Source: Ectothiorhodospira shaposhnikovii (GTDB lineage: Bacteria > Pseudomonadota > Gammaproteobacteria > Ectothiorhodospirales > Ectothiorhodospiraceae). Taken from it: a stretch of 64,000 nt of DNA. The stretch is from contig NZ_NRSM01000011.1 in the NCBI RefSeq assembly GCF_016584105.1, positions 37,501 through 101,500 of the forward strand, written 5' to 3'. Every line of letters starts with the position of its first letter. Within the stretch, counting starts at the first letter, position 1. The notes under the pieces are model-generated. The model worked only from the letters and a program-made list of their open reading frames with translations, was not told the origin of the DNA and made no database searches. A program made the position numbers and the translations under genes. Positions 34,384 through 42,922 of the stretch are shown piece after piece.

Positions 34384-34647
34384 TCAGTTGTCGATGGTGT
34401 CGGGACTGCCGGTGACTATGATGGCTCCGCAGGCGGTGATGTCGCCGAGGCGGGCGTTGGGCAATCCTTCAGTGATGGTGTCGAAGCTGCCGGACACGAT
34501 AGGCGTCACGCCATGCCCCGGGATGGGACAGACGTGCAGATCCCCCATGCGGGCCACCGGCATGCCGTTGTCCAGCGTCCGGCTCGCCCCGGTGATGATG
34601 ACGCCGCCGTGACTGCTGATGTCGCCGAGTCGCGCCTGGGAGCTCAT
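34384..34647 (-). CDS. PAAR-motif spike-tip protein
   Basis: This 87-residue protein begins MSSQARLGDISSHGG and repeats the PAAR pattern: ARLGD-SHGG, ARMGD-HVCPIPGHG and ARLGDITACG, each separated by TG/SGS turns. Histidine and cysteine residues at the turns would bind the metal at the tip. PAAR proteins cap the VgrG/gpV spike of contractile tails and pierce the outer membrane. The ATG at 34647 overlaps the stop of the membrane-protein gene before it. The spike gene itself is one gene further upstream. Confidence 0.85.
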   Translation of the reverse strand: MSSQARLGDISSHGGVIITGASRTLDNGMPVARMGDLHVCPIPGHGVTPIVSGSFDTITEGLPNARLGDITACGAIIVTGSPDTIDN

Positions 34648-35018
34648 GGGTTTACCTTCAGCAGCAGATGGATCAGAAAGCCGACGAGTCCGCCGATGGT
34701 GCTGCCGATGGTCAATACCAGGCCGACGATCTTCCACATGGTCTCGGTCCCCATCTTGGAGCCGACCCGGGCGTGCAGCCGGTCGATCTCCTCGGCGTGC
34801 CGGTGCAGATCGGAATAGATCGAGCGGACCAGCACCTCGACGTTTTCCTTGTCCGATTTCTTCTCGATTTCGCGCTCGATCTTCTCGAGGCGATCTTGGA
34901 TTTCCCGGCGGTGGCTTTCGAGAATGCTGCGGAATTCCTCCCGCCAATGCTCGAAAGTCCGGGCCAGCAATTCCTCGCTGGCCGAGAGTCCGGAGGGCGT
35001 TGTTGTTCTTTCTCCCAT
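34644..35018 (-). CDS. Coiled-coil protein with C-terminal membrane helix, holin-like (XhlA-like)
   Basis: The 124 residues form an N-terminal coiled coil (about 18-90, rich in Glu, Arg and Leu) and one hydrophobic helix at about 95-118 (IVGLVLTIGSTIGGLVGFLI). This arrangement resembles XhlA-type lysis proteins. The gene lies near the endopeptidase and DUF1353 genes, so a lysis function would be sensible. It could also be a membrane anchor of unknown role. It overlaps the PAAR gene by four bases. Confidence 0.55.
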   Translation of the reverse strand: MGERTTTPSGLSASEELLARTFEHWREEFRSILESHRREIQDRLEKIEREIEKKSDKENVEVLVRSIYSDLHRHAEEIDRLHARVGSKMGTETMWKIVGLVLTIGSTIGGLVGFLIHLLLKVNP

Positions 35019-35030
35019 GCAATGCTTCCT

Positions 35031-36080
35031 TCAGGTGTTGATCAAGACAGTGTTCGTCGAGCGAATGATGATGTTTCCTGCCACCCCATCCATGAACACG
35101 AGGCTGCCGGACTTGTCGGTGGCGCTGATGCTTTCCTGGCCTGGCGCGGCGTTCATGCGCACCACCTGACCTGCTTTGTCGGTGAGGCGGATCTGTTCGG
35201 CGGCGGCAGTGGAATCGACGAGGATTTCCTGGGTACCGTTGAGCCCCCAGATGTGAACCTTCTCCCGGCCCTTGGTGGTATCGATGAGGATCTTCTGCCA
35301 GCGGGAGCGGCCCTTGTCGCACGAGAGGATGTGGACCTTCTCCTTGTCCTGCCAGGCTTCGAGGATTACCTGCTGGCGACAGAGGTCGGTGAGCTGGATT
35401 CGGGCGCGGGAGCCGACGATCTGCGAGGCGATGTCGAGCTGGTCGCCTTTCTCGGCGTCCTTCGTGCCGCGCCGCAGGGCGTTGCCGCTCTGCATCTCCG
35501 GCTTCACCTTCCCTTCCATGGTGAGGATCTGCCCGGCGCGGTCGATGATCCGCAGCAGCTCGTCGCCGTCGCGGTCATCGGCCAGAATGGTGTGGCCGGT
35601 TTCGGTCTTGAGCAGGATCTTCAGACGCGGGCAGTAATACGGCGGATGGCCGTGGTACTTCTTGTGTTCGAGATCGTCGTGCCGGTTGGCCTGATGCTCG
35701 ACCTTGTCCTCGCAGTCATGGCAGAAGGCATTCGCGCAGGTGCGCTTGGATTCCTCGGGTTGCTCGCCGGGATTGCTCTTGGCCAGCCAGACCCCGGTCC
35801 AGATCGGATACTGGACGACGCCGCCCTCGAACTCGGCCCAGACCGAGGCCCCTTCCTCGGGGACCAGGAACATGCCGGTGTCGTCGTTGCCGCCGTAGGG
35901 GAAACAGGGCGCGGCCCATTCGGACCAGTTCTCCCGCCCGCTGCCGAGCACGGCGGGGATTTCCAGGCGGACCCGGGCGAGGCGTTCGGGGTCGTTGTTG
36001 TCGCGCACGAAGGCCCGGTACTTGCCGTACCAGCGGTTGCGGTAGCGCTCCTCGGATTGACGGTCGCGGGTTTCAAGCAT
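35031..36080 (-). CDS. Baseplate spike protein, gpV/gp5 OB-fold family
   Basis: Starting at MLETRDRQSEERYRNRWYGK (ATG 36080), the product has 349 residues. The N-terminal OB-fold signature includes RARVRLEIPAVLG-like residues, then WAAPCFPYGGNDDTGMFLVP and GASVWAEFEGGVVQYPIWTG, the typical gpV/gp5/VgrG core. After a Cys/His-rich segment (CANAFCHDCEDK) the C-terminal part is a beta-helix-like repeat region (ILLKTETGHTILADD, LVFMDGVAGNIIIRS). It forms the membrane-piercing spike, with the PAAR protein as its tip. The upstream open frame is a shadow of the DUF1353 gene. Confidence 0.85.
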   Translation of the reverse strand: MLETRDRQSEERYRNRWYGKYRAFVRDNNDPERLARVRLEIPAVLGSGRENWSEWAAPCFPYGGNDDTGMFLVPEEGASVWAEFEGGVVQYPIWTGVWLAKSNPGEQPEESKRTCANAFCHDCEDKVEHQANRHDDLEHKKYHGHPPYYCPRLKILLKTETGHTILADDRDGDELLRIIDRAGQILTMEGKVKPEMQSGNALRRGTKDAEKGDQLDIASQIVGSRARIQLTDLCRQQVILEAWQDKEKVHILSCDKGRSRWQKILIDTTKGREKVHIWGLNGTQEILVDSTAAAEQIRLTDKAGQVVRMNAAPGQESISATDKSGSLVFMDGVAGNIIIRSTNTVLINT

Positions 36081-36501
36081 GCTCCGCCTCCCGTTTTCGA
36101 CTGGCGTCCCAGGCCAGCCAGCCGCCCAGGCGAACCGCCCAATACATGACCTGCCTTTTCCAAAGAGGCACAAACAGGGCCGCCATCAGTTCGAGAAAGA
36201 TGCGGTCGGCCGCAAGCCGCGAGACCTTGCCGGTGTGGTAGAGGTAGTCGTGAACGACGGCCGCCGGGGAATATCGCCCCCAAGGCGGCACCACGCGCCA
36301 GAACAGGCGCGGCACCGAGGCGAAGTCGGTCTCGAACCCGGCGGGCACTTCGATGATGCGGCCAGCGCCGGTGCGGACACGGAACGGCTGGGTCAGCCTC
36401 GCGGTCATTCCATTGGGCAGGATCTCCACCCGAAGCGGCCCGGAGAGCCCCAGTGCAGTGCCGGAAAACAGGGCCTTGGTTTGGGCGCTCATGACCGCCA
36501 C
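36073..36501 (-). CDS. DUF1353 domain protein
   Basis: This 142-residue protein has the DUF1353 signature: EVPAGFETDFASVPRLFW near residues 50-67 and AAVVHDYLYHTGKVSR near residues 79-94. DUF1353 proteins are common in phage genomes, next to lysis or tail genes, with unproven activity; the conserved D, H and D residues suggest a metal site. A hydrophobic C-terminal region (QVMYWAVRLGGWLAW) may contact the membrane. It overlaps its neighbours at both ends, including the endopeptidase gene. Confidence 0.82.
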   Translation of the reverse strand: MAVMSAQTKALFSGTALGLSGPLRVEILPNGMTARLTQPFRVRTGAGRIIEVPAGFETDFASVPRLFWRVVPPWGRYSPAAVVHDYLYHTGKVSRLAADRIFLELMAALFVPLWKRQVMYWAVRLGGWLAWDASRKREAEHA

Positions 36502-36863
36502 CTCGCCTTGCCCGACTGGCGCACATCGAGATGGACCCAGGAGGCATAGACACCGATGCCTCCCTCGCGGAAGAGCGGAATTTCCTCGGCGATGACCGCC
36601 AGTTCCTCGGGCGAAACGCCTGCGGGACAGCTCACGTCGGCCGCCATGCCCAGCGTGTGGAAACTCTGCTCCGCGCCGCCCACCGCCTTGTTATGCCGGT
36701 TGCAACGGAAGCCGCTGGTGATGGACAGCGGTTTGCCGATGCGGTCGCGCAACGCCTGCAGGGCGTCGACCAGGTCAGGATGGACCGCAGCCGAATGGCC
36801 GCAGCAGTTCTTGCCCTTGCAGGCGAATTCCGAACGGTTGAAATTCTTACTGAGATCACCCAT
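36489..36863 (-). CDS. Peptidase M15-type endolysin (D-Ala-D-Ala carboxypeptidase-like)
   Basis: This 124-residue enzyme has the M15 zinc-peptidase pattern: ITSGFRCNRHNKAVGG, SFHTLGMAADV (first His and Asp ligands) and YASWVHLDVR (catalytic-site and third ligand). No signal peptide is present. It would cut peptidoglycan cross-links, either as the host-lysis endolysin or as a tail-associated wall hydrolase. Its place directly after the hub gene and before DUF1353 fits either. The pair C15/C20/C21 near the N terminus is notable for such a short protein. Confidence 0.85.
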   Translation of the reverse strand: MGDLSKNFNRSEFACKGKNCCGHSAAVHPDLVDALQALRDRIGKPLSITSGFRCNRHNKAVGGAEQSFHTLGMAADVSCPAGVSPEELAVIAEEIPLFREGGIGVYASWVHLDVRQSGKARWRS

Positions 36864-38139
36864 TGCCGCCTCCTTGTGTGACCGCGCCGGAATCCGCGTC
36901 GATGGTCACCATGGCTGGCGGCTCGTTTTGCGGCGTGGGCGGGGCCTCCTTGTCGTTGGTTTTGCCCTGGGACTCGGCGGACTTGTCGCCCGCGCCCTTG
37001 CCGAGGGCGTTCTTCTTGAGTTTGAGTTCGCAGAGATAGCCAGCGCCGCTGATGCTGTGGCGCACCGAGTGGCAGTAGTAGATGCCGGAAAACTTCCGGC
37101 CCACGCCCTTGATCTCGACGTTTTTCTTGGCGCGTAGCTGGGGAATGCCGATGGTGGCCGCATCCGCCTCGACCTGGCGCAGCTCGGCCTCGCGGAATTT
37201 GCCTTCGGCGCTGTCCTGGGCGGGCTCCTGGCGCGGCTCTTCGTGAAAGCCTTCGGAACGGTCGAAGCTGGGTACGATCTGCCCCGTCTCCCGTTCCTTG
37301 AAGCTGCCTTCGCCGGTGTTGCCGTCGACCAGATAAGTCTGCTTGCCCAGGGCGGTCCGCTCGGGGGTGGTGGCGTTGTTGGCCTTGTGCTCGACCACGT
37401 CCTTCTTGCGCGGGTCGACACCGACCGTCTTGGTCTCGACACCCGCGCCCTTGGCCCCCTGGGATTGGGTGCTGGGGCGGAACGAGCGCAGCAGGCCCTT
37501 GGTGTCGGTGAAATATTCGAGGGTCAGAAGCGGCGTCTGGTCGAGCTCGCGAGGATGGAAATGGAGTTCGTCGTCCTGGATGTAGAAGACATAGCCGCTC
37601 ACACCGTCGCCATCGCGGTCGCGAGCCTTTTCCGCCAGCTCCTTGAGGAACTGGGCGTCCGAAATGTTGCTCTGGGTAACGCGGAGATGGGTTCCCTTGG
37701 TGGCCGTGACCACCGGCGTGAGGCCGTTGGCGGCGGCGATCTGTTCGGCGATTTCCGAATAGAGGATGCCAGGAGCGGGTTTCTGCCAGACCTTCTGGTT
37801 CTCCTTGCCAGCGAGTTTGAAGCCCTTGTCGTAGGCCTTGATGCGGATAGTTGGATCGCCGTTTTCCGGGAAGTCGTAATCGATGTCCTTGATGACCGCC
37901 TTCTTGCGTGGAGAGAGGTTACCCACGTAGCCGAAGCGAGCGACGATCTCATTGCCTTCCTGGAACAGGGGATCGTCGACGAACTGCAGGTTGCGGTCGG
38001 TCACCGACAGCTCGAGGACATCCAGCTCCTCCTCATTGTCGGTGAAGACGAACGAAGTGATCTCCTGGGTGATGTCCTTCGAGAGGTCTTGCCCCTCGAT
38101 CTGAATCAGAAATGTCGGCTTGAAGGTATCCAGATCCAT
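36856..38139 (-). CDS. Baseplate hub protein, late control D (gpD/gp27) family
   Basis: The 427-residue protein opens FKPTFLIQIEGQDLSKDITQ, followed by DNEEELDVLELSVTDRNLQF and IRIKAYDKGFKL, the conserved core of the late control D family. The second tail-tube-like domain includes FLKELAEKARDRDGDGVSGY. The C-terminal 110 residues (from about 290) are a long charged linker. It forms the hub that joins tail tube to spike. A copy of the bipartite motif (38170-38201) lies 30 bases before its start, so it may begin a separate transcript for hub, lysis and spike genes. Confidence 0.85.
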   Translation of the reverse strand: MDLDTFKPTFLIQIEGQDLSKDITQEITSFVFTDNEEELDVLELSVTDRNLQFVDDPLFQEGNEIVARFGYVGNLSPRKKAVIKDIDYDFPENGDPTIRIKAYDKGFKLAGKENQKVWQKPAPGILYSEIAEQIAAANGLTPVVTATKGTHLRVTQSNISDAQFLKELAEKARDRDGDGVSGYVFYIQDDELHFHPRELDQTPLLTLEYFTDTKGLLRSFRPSTQSQGAKGAGVETKTVGVDPRKKDVVEHKANNATTPERTALGKQTYLVDGNTGEGSFKERETGQIVPSFDRSEGFHEEPRQEPAQDSAEGKFREAELRQVEADAATIGIPQLRAKKNVEIKGVGRKFSGIYYCHSVRHSISGAGYLCELKLKKNALGKGAGDKSAESQGKTNDKEAPPTPQNEPPAMVTIDADSGAVTQGGGNG

Positions 38140-38169
38140 GCGTTTCTCCGGCGGTTCGCAGTTCCCTGC

Positions 38170-38201
38170 TTACTTACCGGAAGGCATGGCCAGGTGTCGG
38201 A
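38170..38201 (-). promoter_or_regulatory. Bipartite intergenic motif, copy 2 (upstream of hub gene)
   Basis: TCCGAC (38201-38196) and CCGGTAAGTAA (38180-38170) are separated by exactly 15 bases on the minus strand. The motif occupies the 66-base gap between the tail-X-like gene and the hub gene. Confidence 0.7.
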
Positions 38202-38205
38202 CGCT

Positions 38206-38496
38206 TCAGTCGAGCAGGCGCATTTGGACGTGTTCGCGAGAGGGAATGCGCAGGGCCAGGCCGGGCTCGAGCGCCAACGGGAAAAAGAGGTCGTTGTAAT
38301 CACAGATGATCCACCAGAGCCTGGCGTCACCCAGATAGCGGTGCGCGAGCAGATCCAGACGCTCGCCCTCGACCAAGGTGTGTAGGCGGTCGTCGTGTCT
38401 GGGGGTGGTGTCGATGCGCTGGCGCATACCGAGGGAGGTACCGTCGCTGTCCCGGTAGAGAACGCAGCGGGCGTATCGGGAATCGCGGCCGATCAT
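38206..38496 (-). CDS. LysM-like tail protein (tail protein X type)
   Basis: The 96-residue protein starts at ATG 38496, overlapping the previous stop (ATGA). Its second half (LVEGERLDLLAHRYLGDARL, then an IICDYNDL and LEPGLALRIPS segment) is a LysM-type fold as in phage tail protein X, which stabilises the tube-baseplate junction. A much longer open frame upstream is a shadow. Confidence 0.78.
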   Translation of the reverse strand: MIGRDSRYARCVLYRDSDGTSLGMRQRIDTTPRHDDRLHTLVEGERLDLLAHRYLGDARLWWIICDYNDLFFPLALEPGLALRIPSREHVQMRLLD

Positions 38497-38963
38497 GAGC
38501 GCACCTCCGACCAGTTGATGGAACGGTCCACATATTCCTCGAGGACGATGTCCACCTCGGCCCGTTGCGGCAGCAGGTTGTCCCGGTCGAACAGGCCGAA
38601 GAACCGCGCCTTCACCTGCCGGACGATGCAGGTCACGCCCGGGTAGAGATCGCCGAAGATAAGCAGCACGCGGTGCGGCGCGTTCTTGAGCATGGTTCCG
38701 GCGTGTTCCGGATATTGCAGCGAGCGAAGCCAGTCGACCTTCTGCTTCACCGGCCCCTTGAACAGCTCGACCTTGAAGGCGATCCGGCGCGGTTCCCCGG
38801 CGACATACTGGTAGCGCGGGTGGCTCATGCCGGGGATCTTGATCGTCGCGTAGTCGGTCGACTTCTCGTCGCTGATGGAGTTGGGGTTGTACTGGAATTC
38901 GAGCCGCTCCCCCGTGTCGGCGTCCACCAGATATCCCTTGATGGGCTGTTGATCCCAGGCCAT
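38493..38963 (-). CDS. Contractile injection system tube-adaptor protein (CIS_tube-like)
   Basis: This 156-residue protein begins GYLVDADTGERLEFQYNPNS, the recurring opening of the small tube-initiator proteins of contractile injection systems (Afp7/T4 gp53-54-like). Later comes PHRVLLIFGDLYPGVTCIVR, with RAEVDIVLEEYVD at the end. It probably starts the inner tube on top of the hub and works with the LysM-like protein encoded next. Confidence 0.72.
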   Translation of the reverse strand: MAWDQQPIKGYLVDADTGERLEFQYNPNSISDEKSTDYATIKIPGMSHPRYQYVAGEPRRIAFKVELFKGPVKQKVDWLRSLQYPEHAGTMLKNAPHRVLLIFGDLYPGVTCIVRQVKARFFGLFDRDNLLPQRAEVDIVLEEYVDRSINWSEVRS

Positions 38964-38966
38964 TGC

Positions 38967-39278
38967 TTACACCTCGGCGATCTCGAGGATCGGCTTGCCC
39001 AGTTGTCCGGCCCGGTCGAGTTCCAGCCGCATGCCGCTGGAAATGCCGTTGCCGGTGAACGCCCACACCTCGTCGCAACATTCCATGTAGGCCAGGCCGC
39101 AGGCGATGCCCGTCTCCCGCTGCTCGGGAACGCTGTCATCGGTAAAGGTTGGATACAACAGGTGCGGCGCGAACGGCGCGTGACCGTTTCTCATGACCCG
39201 TCGGCAAAGCGCCTCGGCTACCTTGACGTTTCGGGCTATGTCACCCGCGAACGGGCTGCAGACAAAGATGCGTTTCAT
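38967..39278 (-). CDS. DUF4406/nucleoside deoxyribosyltransferase-like protein
   Basis: Starting at MKRIFVCSPFAGDIARNVKV (ATG 39278, preceded by AGAGGA), the product has 103 residues. It contains the Rossmann-like pattern CSPFAGD, GHAPFAPHLLYPTF and GMRLELDRAGQLGKPI, as in DUF4406/DUF7768 and nucleoside 2-deoxyribosyltransferase-like proteins. These bind or hydrolyse nucleosides or related metabolites. Its place in the middle of a tail operon, directly after the tape measure, is odd for such an enzyme; it could be a moron. Confidence 0.68.
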   Translation of the reverse strand: MKRIFVCSPFAGDIARNVKVAEALCRRVMRNGHAPFAPHLLYPTFTDDSVPEQRETGIACGLAYMECCDEVWAFTGNGISSGMRLELDRAGQLGKPILEIAEV

Positions 39279-39286
39279 CGGTCCTC

Positions 39287-42200
39287 TCAAAGTGTTTCGT
39301 AATTTCTGATCTTCCGCTCGCGAAGGTCCTTGTAGACTGCCTCGGCCACCTTCCGGCCATCGATGTTGGTGGTCACGCTAAGTTCCACCGGGCGGTCGGC
39401 CAGGCCATCGAGGCGCGAGAGCAGCGATTCCAGCAGCTCGCGCAGCCCCGGACCGCTTTCCTCTGCCCGCAGGGGTATCGCGGGAGCGGTGCGGGCCGGA
39501 GCAATCAACCGTTCGGAAGGCACCGTCTCGGTGAGTCCGGATTGCAGGGGCTTCGCTATCGGAGTCGGCGCGGTTGTCTTGGGCCGCTCGATCCCGGCCG
39601 GAGCCAGAGAGGCACTTCCGATTTCCGGTGCCGGTTCCACCGCAAAGGGCTGGATGTAGCTCTTACTTACCGGCTCAACGGCTGCCGCGACGGTCTGCAC
39701 GGTGCCGTTCATCTGTTGCGGATGCGGCGCGGCCGTGGCCATGACCGGCTGGAGCATCAGCATGGCGCTCAGAGCCTTGGGCACCAGGCGCTCGTCCAGA
39801 CGCGGCATGAGACTGAGCACGCTTTCGATGATGCGTTGCCCAATCGATTCGGCGGGCGGCGTAGCTCCGAGCGGTTGTTTCTGCTCGGCCACCTGCGGAA
39901 TCGGGGTCTGGACTCCCAGCATGGCGCGAGCGGAGGAGAGCAAACCGTTGGCGATCCCGGTGCTGCGATTCTTGAGTGCCTGGATGCCCGCGCTCGCGCC
40001 GCTGGAAAGCCTTTGCCAGAGGGTTTGCCCCTCGGTACCGGCGCTGGCAAAGATTCGACCGACAGCCCCGGGGACGGCAGACAGCGTGGCAACGATCCGG
40101 TCGCGGAGATTGACGGCTCCTGTGGCCAGCGCGTCCCAGGCATTGACCTGGGGCGGCGTGAGCGCCAGTTCGGGCGTGTTGCCAAACAGGGATTGTTTGA
40201 GACCGCCGAAGATGGCACCGGCCTTGGCCGCGACGGTTTGAGCGCCGGAGGTCAACCCATCCCAGAGTTTTCCGGCCATCCGGAAGGGAGCCGAGGCGGC
40301 GTCCATGAGGTTTCCGCCTGCCGTTTTGATCTGCTGCCAGGCTCCCGCAGCGGCCGAGAGAATCCCGCGAGCGGCGAAACCGAACACTTTCGCGGGCAGT
40401 GTCTGGGTAAGGCTCATGCCGTCGGCGAGGGTCTTGAGCAGCGCGGAACCGGAGGCGGTCAGGCTGGCGAGTGGTCCCTCGCGGGCATCGGAGAACGGCA
40501 GCAGATTGCGCAGCTTGCCGAGGGCGTTCTTGAGCATGGTGAATGGATAGGTCACCGCCGACCAGATCCCTTCTCCCAGGGTGATCAGTAGCTTCTTGCC
40601 CGCCTCGAAGAAGGTGGTATCCCCGGCGAAGAAGGAGCGCACGGTGGCGAACATCTCCCGCAGGGTGCTGATGATCGGCAGATTCAGAATCGCCTGGCCG
40701 ATCTGTCCGGCGGCGTCGGCCACCAGGCGGCCGATGGAGGTGAAGATCCCGGAAATGAAATTCCAGACACCGACCACCACATCCCGCGCCCAGCGGAACG
40801 GGGTGGCGAGAAAATCGTAGACCGCGCCGCCAATGGCCTTGAGACCGTCCAGCAGGGAAATGTCGCCGGTCAGCACTTGCCAGACCGCATAGACGATCTT
40901 CCCGGCGGCCACGAAGGCCTCGCCGATCATGCGCACGGGCAACAGGAACTTATAGATGAACTTGGTCGCTCCGACCAGGGACCCGACGATGGCCTTGCCG
41001 ACCCAGACCACGCTGCGCACCACCACCGCCAGGGCTCGGACGATGAGCGACAGGTTCCAGGCCACGATCTTCAGCGCGAATGCCAGCCCCTGCAGAAGCA
41101 CACCGGCGACGGTGCCGATAACCGTGCCGAAGGTGCGCCAGGACGACCCGTCGGTGGCGCTGGCGGCCACACCGAAGATCTCCACCACCGAAAAGACCGC
41201 GCTGGCCAGCGCCGCGTATGCGCTCATCAGGGTGCGGACGGTCGGTTCGAGGATGGCGCGGATGCGGCCAAAGGCATGGGAAAACGCGCCCCACAATCCG
41301 GCCAAGGCTTCGCGAACGCGATAATAGGCTTTGAAGACGGTGACCACGAAGCCCAGCAGTCCGGCGGATTCGAGCTTCTGGGCCAGTTCGGCCGACATCT
41401 GTCCGACACCGCCGCTGAGCGAGCCCACAAGCTCCCTGATCCCCCGGAAGACCAGCGAGACCTTGTTCCAGGCCCCGGTGATGACATCCTGGATGCCGCC
41501 GAAGTTGGTTTCCCAGGCGCGTTTTAGCAAATACACCGAGAGGATCACGCCAGCGATAATCGCGGTGACGGGCAGAATATAGGTCGCGACCGCCGAACCC
41601 ACTCCGGCGAGCGCGGCGCTGATGGCCACGAACCCGGCCTTGATGGCGGGCAGCATGAGTCCCACCATGCCTACGGCGGCGGTGACGGCTCCGGCCACGA
41701 CCAGAATGGTGCCGAGGGCCATGGACAGCCCCAGGACCACCCGGGTCACGCCCGGCATCGATTTAGCCATGCGTTGCAGGAACAGAATGAAGCGGGAGAC
41801 GCCGTTGATCACCGGCGTGACCACCGGCAACAAGGTGCGACCCAGAATTTCGCTGAGGTTGGCCATCTGCTGGCGCAGGAGCAGAAACCGGGCTCCGATG
41901 TCCTGGTTCATGGCGGCGGCCATCTGTTCGGTGACCGCCGTGCCTGTTTTCATGGCCCGGCCCACCGACTGGATATTGCCTTCGAGGCTCTCCATGCCCG
42001 CCGACATCTGCAGCAGGAACTTGACCGCCTCGTCGGAGCCGAAGGCCTTCTTCAGCTTCACCTGGGCGGCGGCGTTGGAGAGATCGGGAAACTGGCGCTT
42101 GATCTCCTGCAGGATGGGAACCACGCCCTTGAGACGGCCGCTGGTGTCGGTGAAGGACAGGCCAAGCTCGTCACCGGCCTCGGCCGCCTTCATGATGAAC

Positions 42201-42922
42201 GCCTTGTACAGCGTGCCCGCCTCGGAGCCGGGCATGGTGGTCTGGAGCTGGCCGAGTACGGCGAGCTGCTCGTTCAGCGGAATATTGCTCGCGGCCGCCA
42301 CCGCGCCGATGTTCTTGATGGCGTCGGCCATCTGGGTGCCGTTGGTCTTGAACGAGGCCACGGTCTGCGCCATGGCTCCGGAAAAGGCGGTCGCCCATTC
42401 CATGTCGTTCATGTCGGCCATGATGGGCTTGAAGATCCCGTAGGCCGTGGTGAAGGTGCCGACCATCTCCTGGGTGGTGGCCTTGGTCGCCTTGGCGGTC
42501 ATGGCGGCCATGGAGGTGAAGACGCCCACCGCCTCGTCGCTGAGGTTGGACAGGGCCGATTTCACGTCGTAGGTGGCGGTGATGAACGCCGCCTTGTCAG
42601 CACCGGACCACTGGTTGGTGAAGGATTCTGCGGCGTCCTCGATGGCCCGGAGGTCCTGCACGCCAAGGGACGCCAGCTCTCCCAGGGCCTTCTGGGTCGC
42701 GGCGGTGGAAGCGACCAGGGCGGCGGGCACCGCCATCAGGGCCAGTCCCGCCCCCAGCATCATGGTGCCTTGCTGGATGCGGTCCAGGTTGCGGGTCATT
42801 CGCTCACTGGCATCCGCCACGGTGGAATCGAGGTCCATCATGGAGCCACGGATGCGCTGCGCGTTCTGCGAGAACGCATCCTTCATCGATACCACTATGC
42901 CCAGTCCGAGATCGCCGTTCAT
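39287..42922 (-). CDS. Tape measure protein (TP901 family core)
   Basis: The 1211-residue tape measure has the TP901 core at about residues 70-330 (for example VGTFTTAYGIFKPIMADMND and LYKAFIMKAAEAGDELGLSF). A long helical region with several hydrophobic stretches (about 375-475) follows, then many glycine/alanine-rich helices. The C terminus is proline-rich (from about 1060) and ends in a short helix. Its length sets tail length; by the usual 1.5 angstrom per residue rule the tail would be about 180 nm. It begins directly after the stop of the frameshift extension (TAGATG). Confidence 0.9.
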   Translation of the reverse strand: MNGDLGLGIVVSMKDAFSQNAQRIRGSMMDLDSTVADASERMTRNLDRIQQGTMMLGAGLALMAVPAALVASTAATQKALGELASLGVQDLRAIEDAAESFTNQWSGADKAAFITATYDVKSALSNLSDEAVGVFTSMAAMTAKATKATTQEMVGTFTTAYGIFKPIMADMNDMEWATAFSGAMAQTVASFKTNGTQMADAIKNIGAVAAASNIPLNEQLAVLGQLQTTMPGSEAGTLYKAFIMKAAEAGDELGLSFTDTSGRLKGVVPILQEIKRQFPDLSNAAAQVKLKKAFGSDEAVKFLLQMSAGMESLEGNIQSVGRAMKTGTAVTEQMAAAMNQDIGARFLLLRQQMANLSEILGRTLLPVVTPVINGVSRFILFLQRMAKSMPGVTRVVLGLSMALGTILVVAGAVTAAVGMVGLMLPAIKAGFVAISAALAGVGSAVATYILPVTAIIAGVILSVYLLKRAWETNFGGIQDVITGAWNKVSLVFRGIRELVGSLSGGVGQMSAELAQKLESAGLLGFVVTVFKAYYRVREALAGLWGAFSHAFGRIRAILEPTVRTLMSAYAALASAVFSVVEIFGVAASATDGSSWRTFGTVIGTVAGVLLQGLAFALKIVAWNLSLIVRALAVVVRSVVWVGKAIVGSLVGATKFIYKFLLPVRMIGEAFVAAGKIVYAVWQVLTGDISLLDGLKAIGGAVYDFLATPFRWARDVVVGVWNFISGIFTSIGRLVADAAGQIGQAILNLPIISTLREMFATVRSFFAGDTTFFEAGKKLLITLGEGIWSAVTYPFTMLKNALGKLRNLLPFSDAREGPLASLTASGSALLKTLADGMSLTQTLPAKVFGFAARGILSAAAGAWQQIKTAGGNLMDAASAPFRMAGKLWDGLTSGAQTVAAKAGAIFGGLKQSLFGNTPELALTPPQVNAWDALATGAVNLRDRIVATLSAVPGAVGRIFASAGTEGQTLWQRLSSGASAGIQALKNRSTGIANGLLSSARAMLGVQTPIPQVAEQKQPLGATPPAESIGQRIIESVLSLMPRLDERLVPKALSAMLMLQPVMATAAPHPQQMNGTVQTVAAAVEPVSKSYIQPFAVEPAPEIGSASLAPAGIERPKTTAPTPIAKPLQSGLTETVPSERLIAPARTAPAIPLRAEESGPGLRELLESLLSRLDGLADRPVELSVTTNIDGRKVAEAVYKDLRERKIRNYETL
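39663..39673 (-). promoter_or_regulatory. Partial sixth copy of the bipartite motif inside the tape measure gene
   Basis: The 11-base box CCGGTAAGTAA is exact on the minus strand. At the expected 15-base distance lies a sequence with four of six matches to TCCGAC (39694-39689). It would lie about 385 bases ahead of the gene at 39278. It may be a weak internal promoter or chance. Confidence 0.35.

Noticed and set aside
38206-39081. A 291-residue version of the tail-X-like protein
   Set aside because: Only the last 96 residues show protein-like composition; the rest overlaps the CIS-tube gene in another frame.
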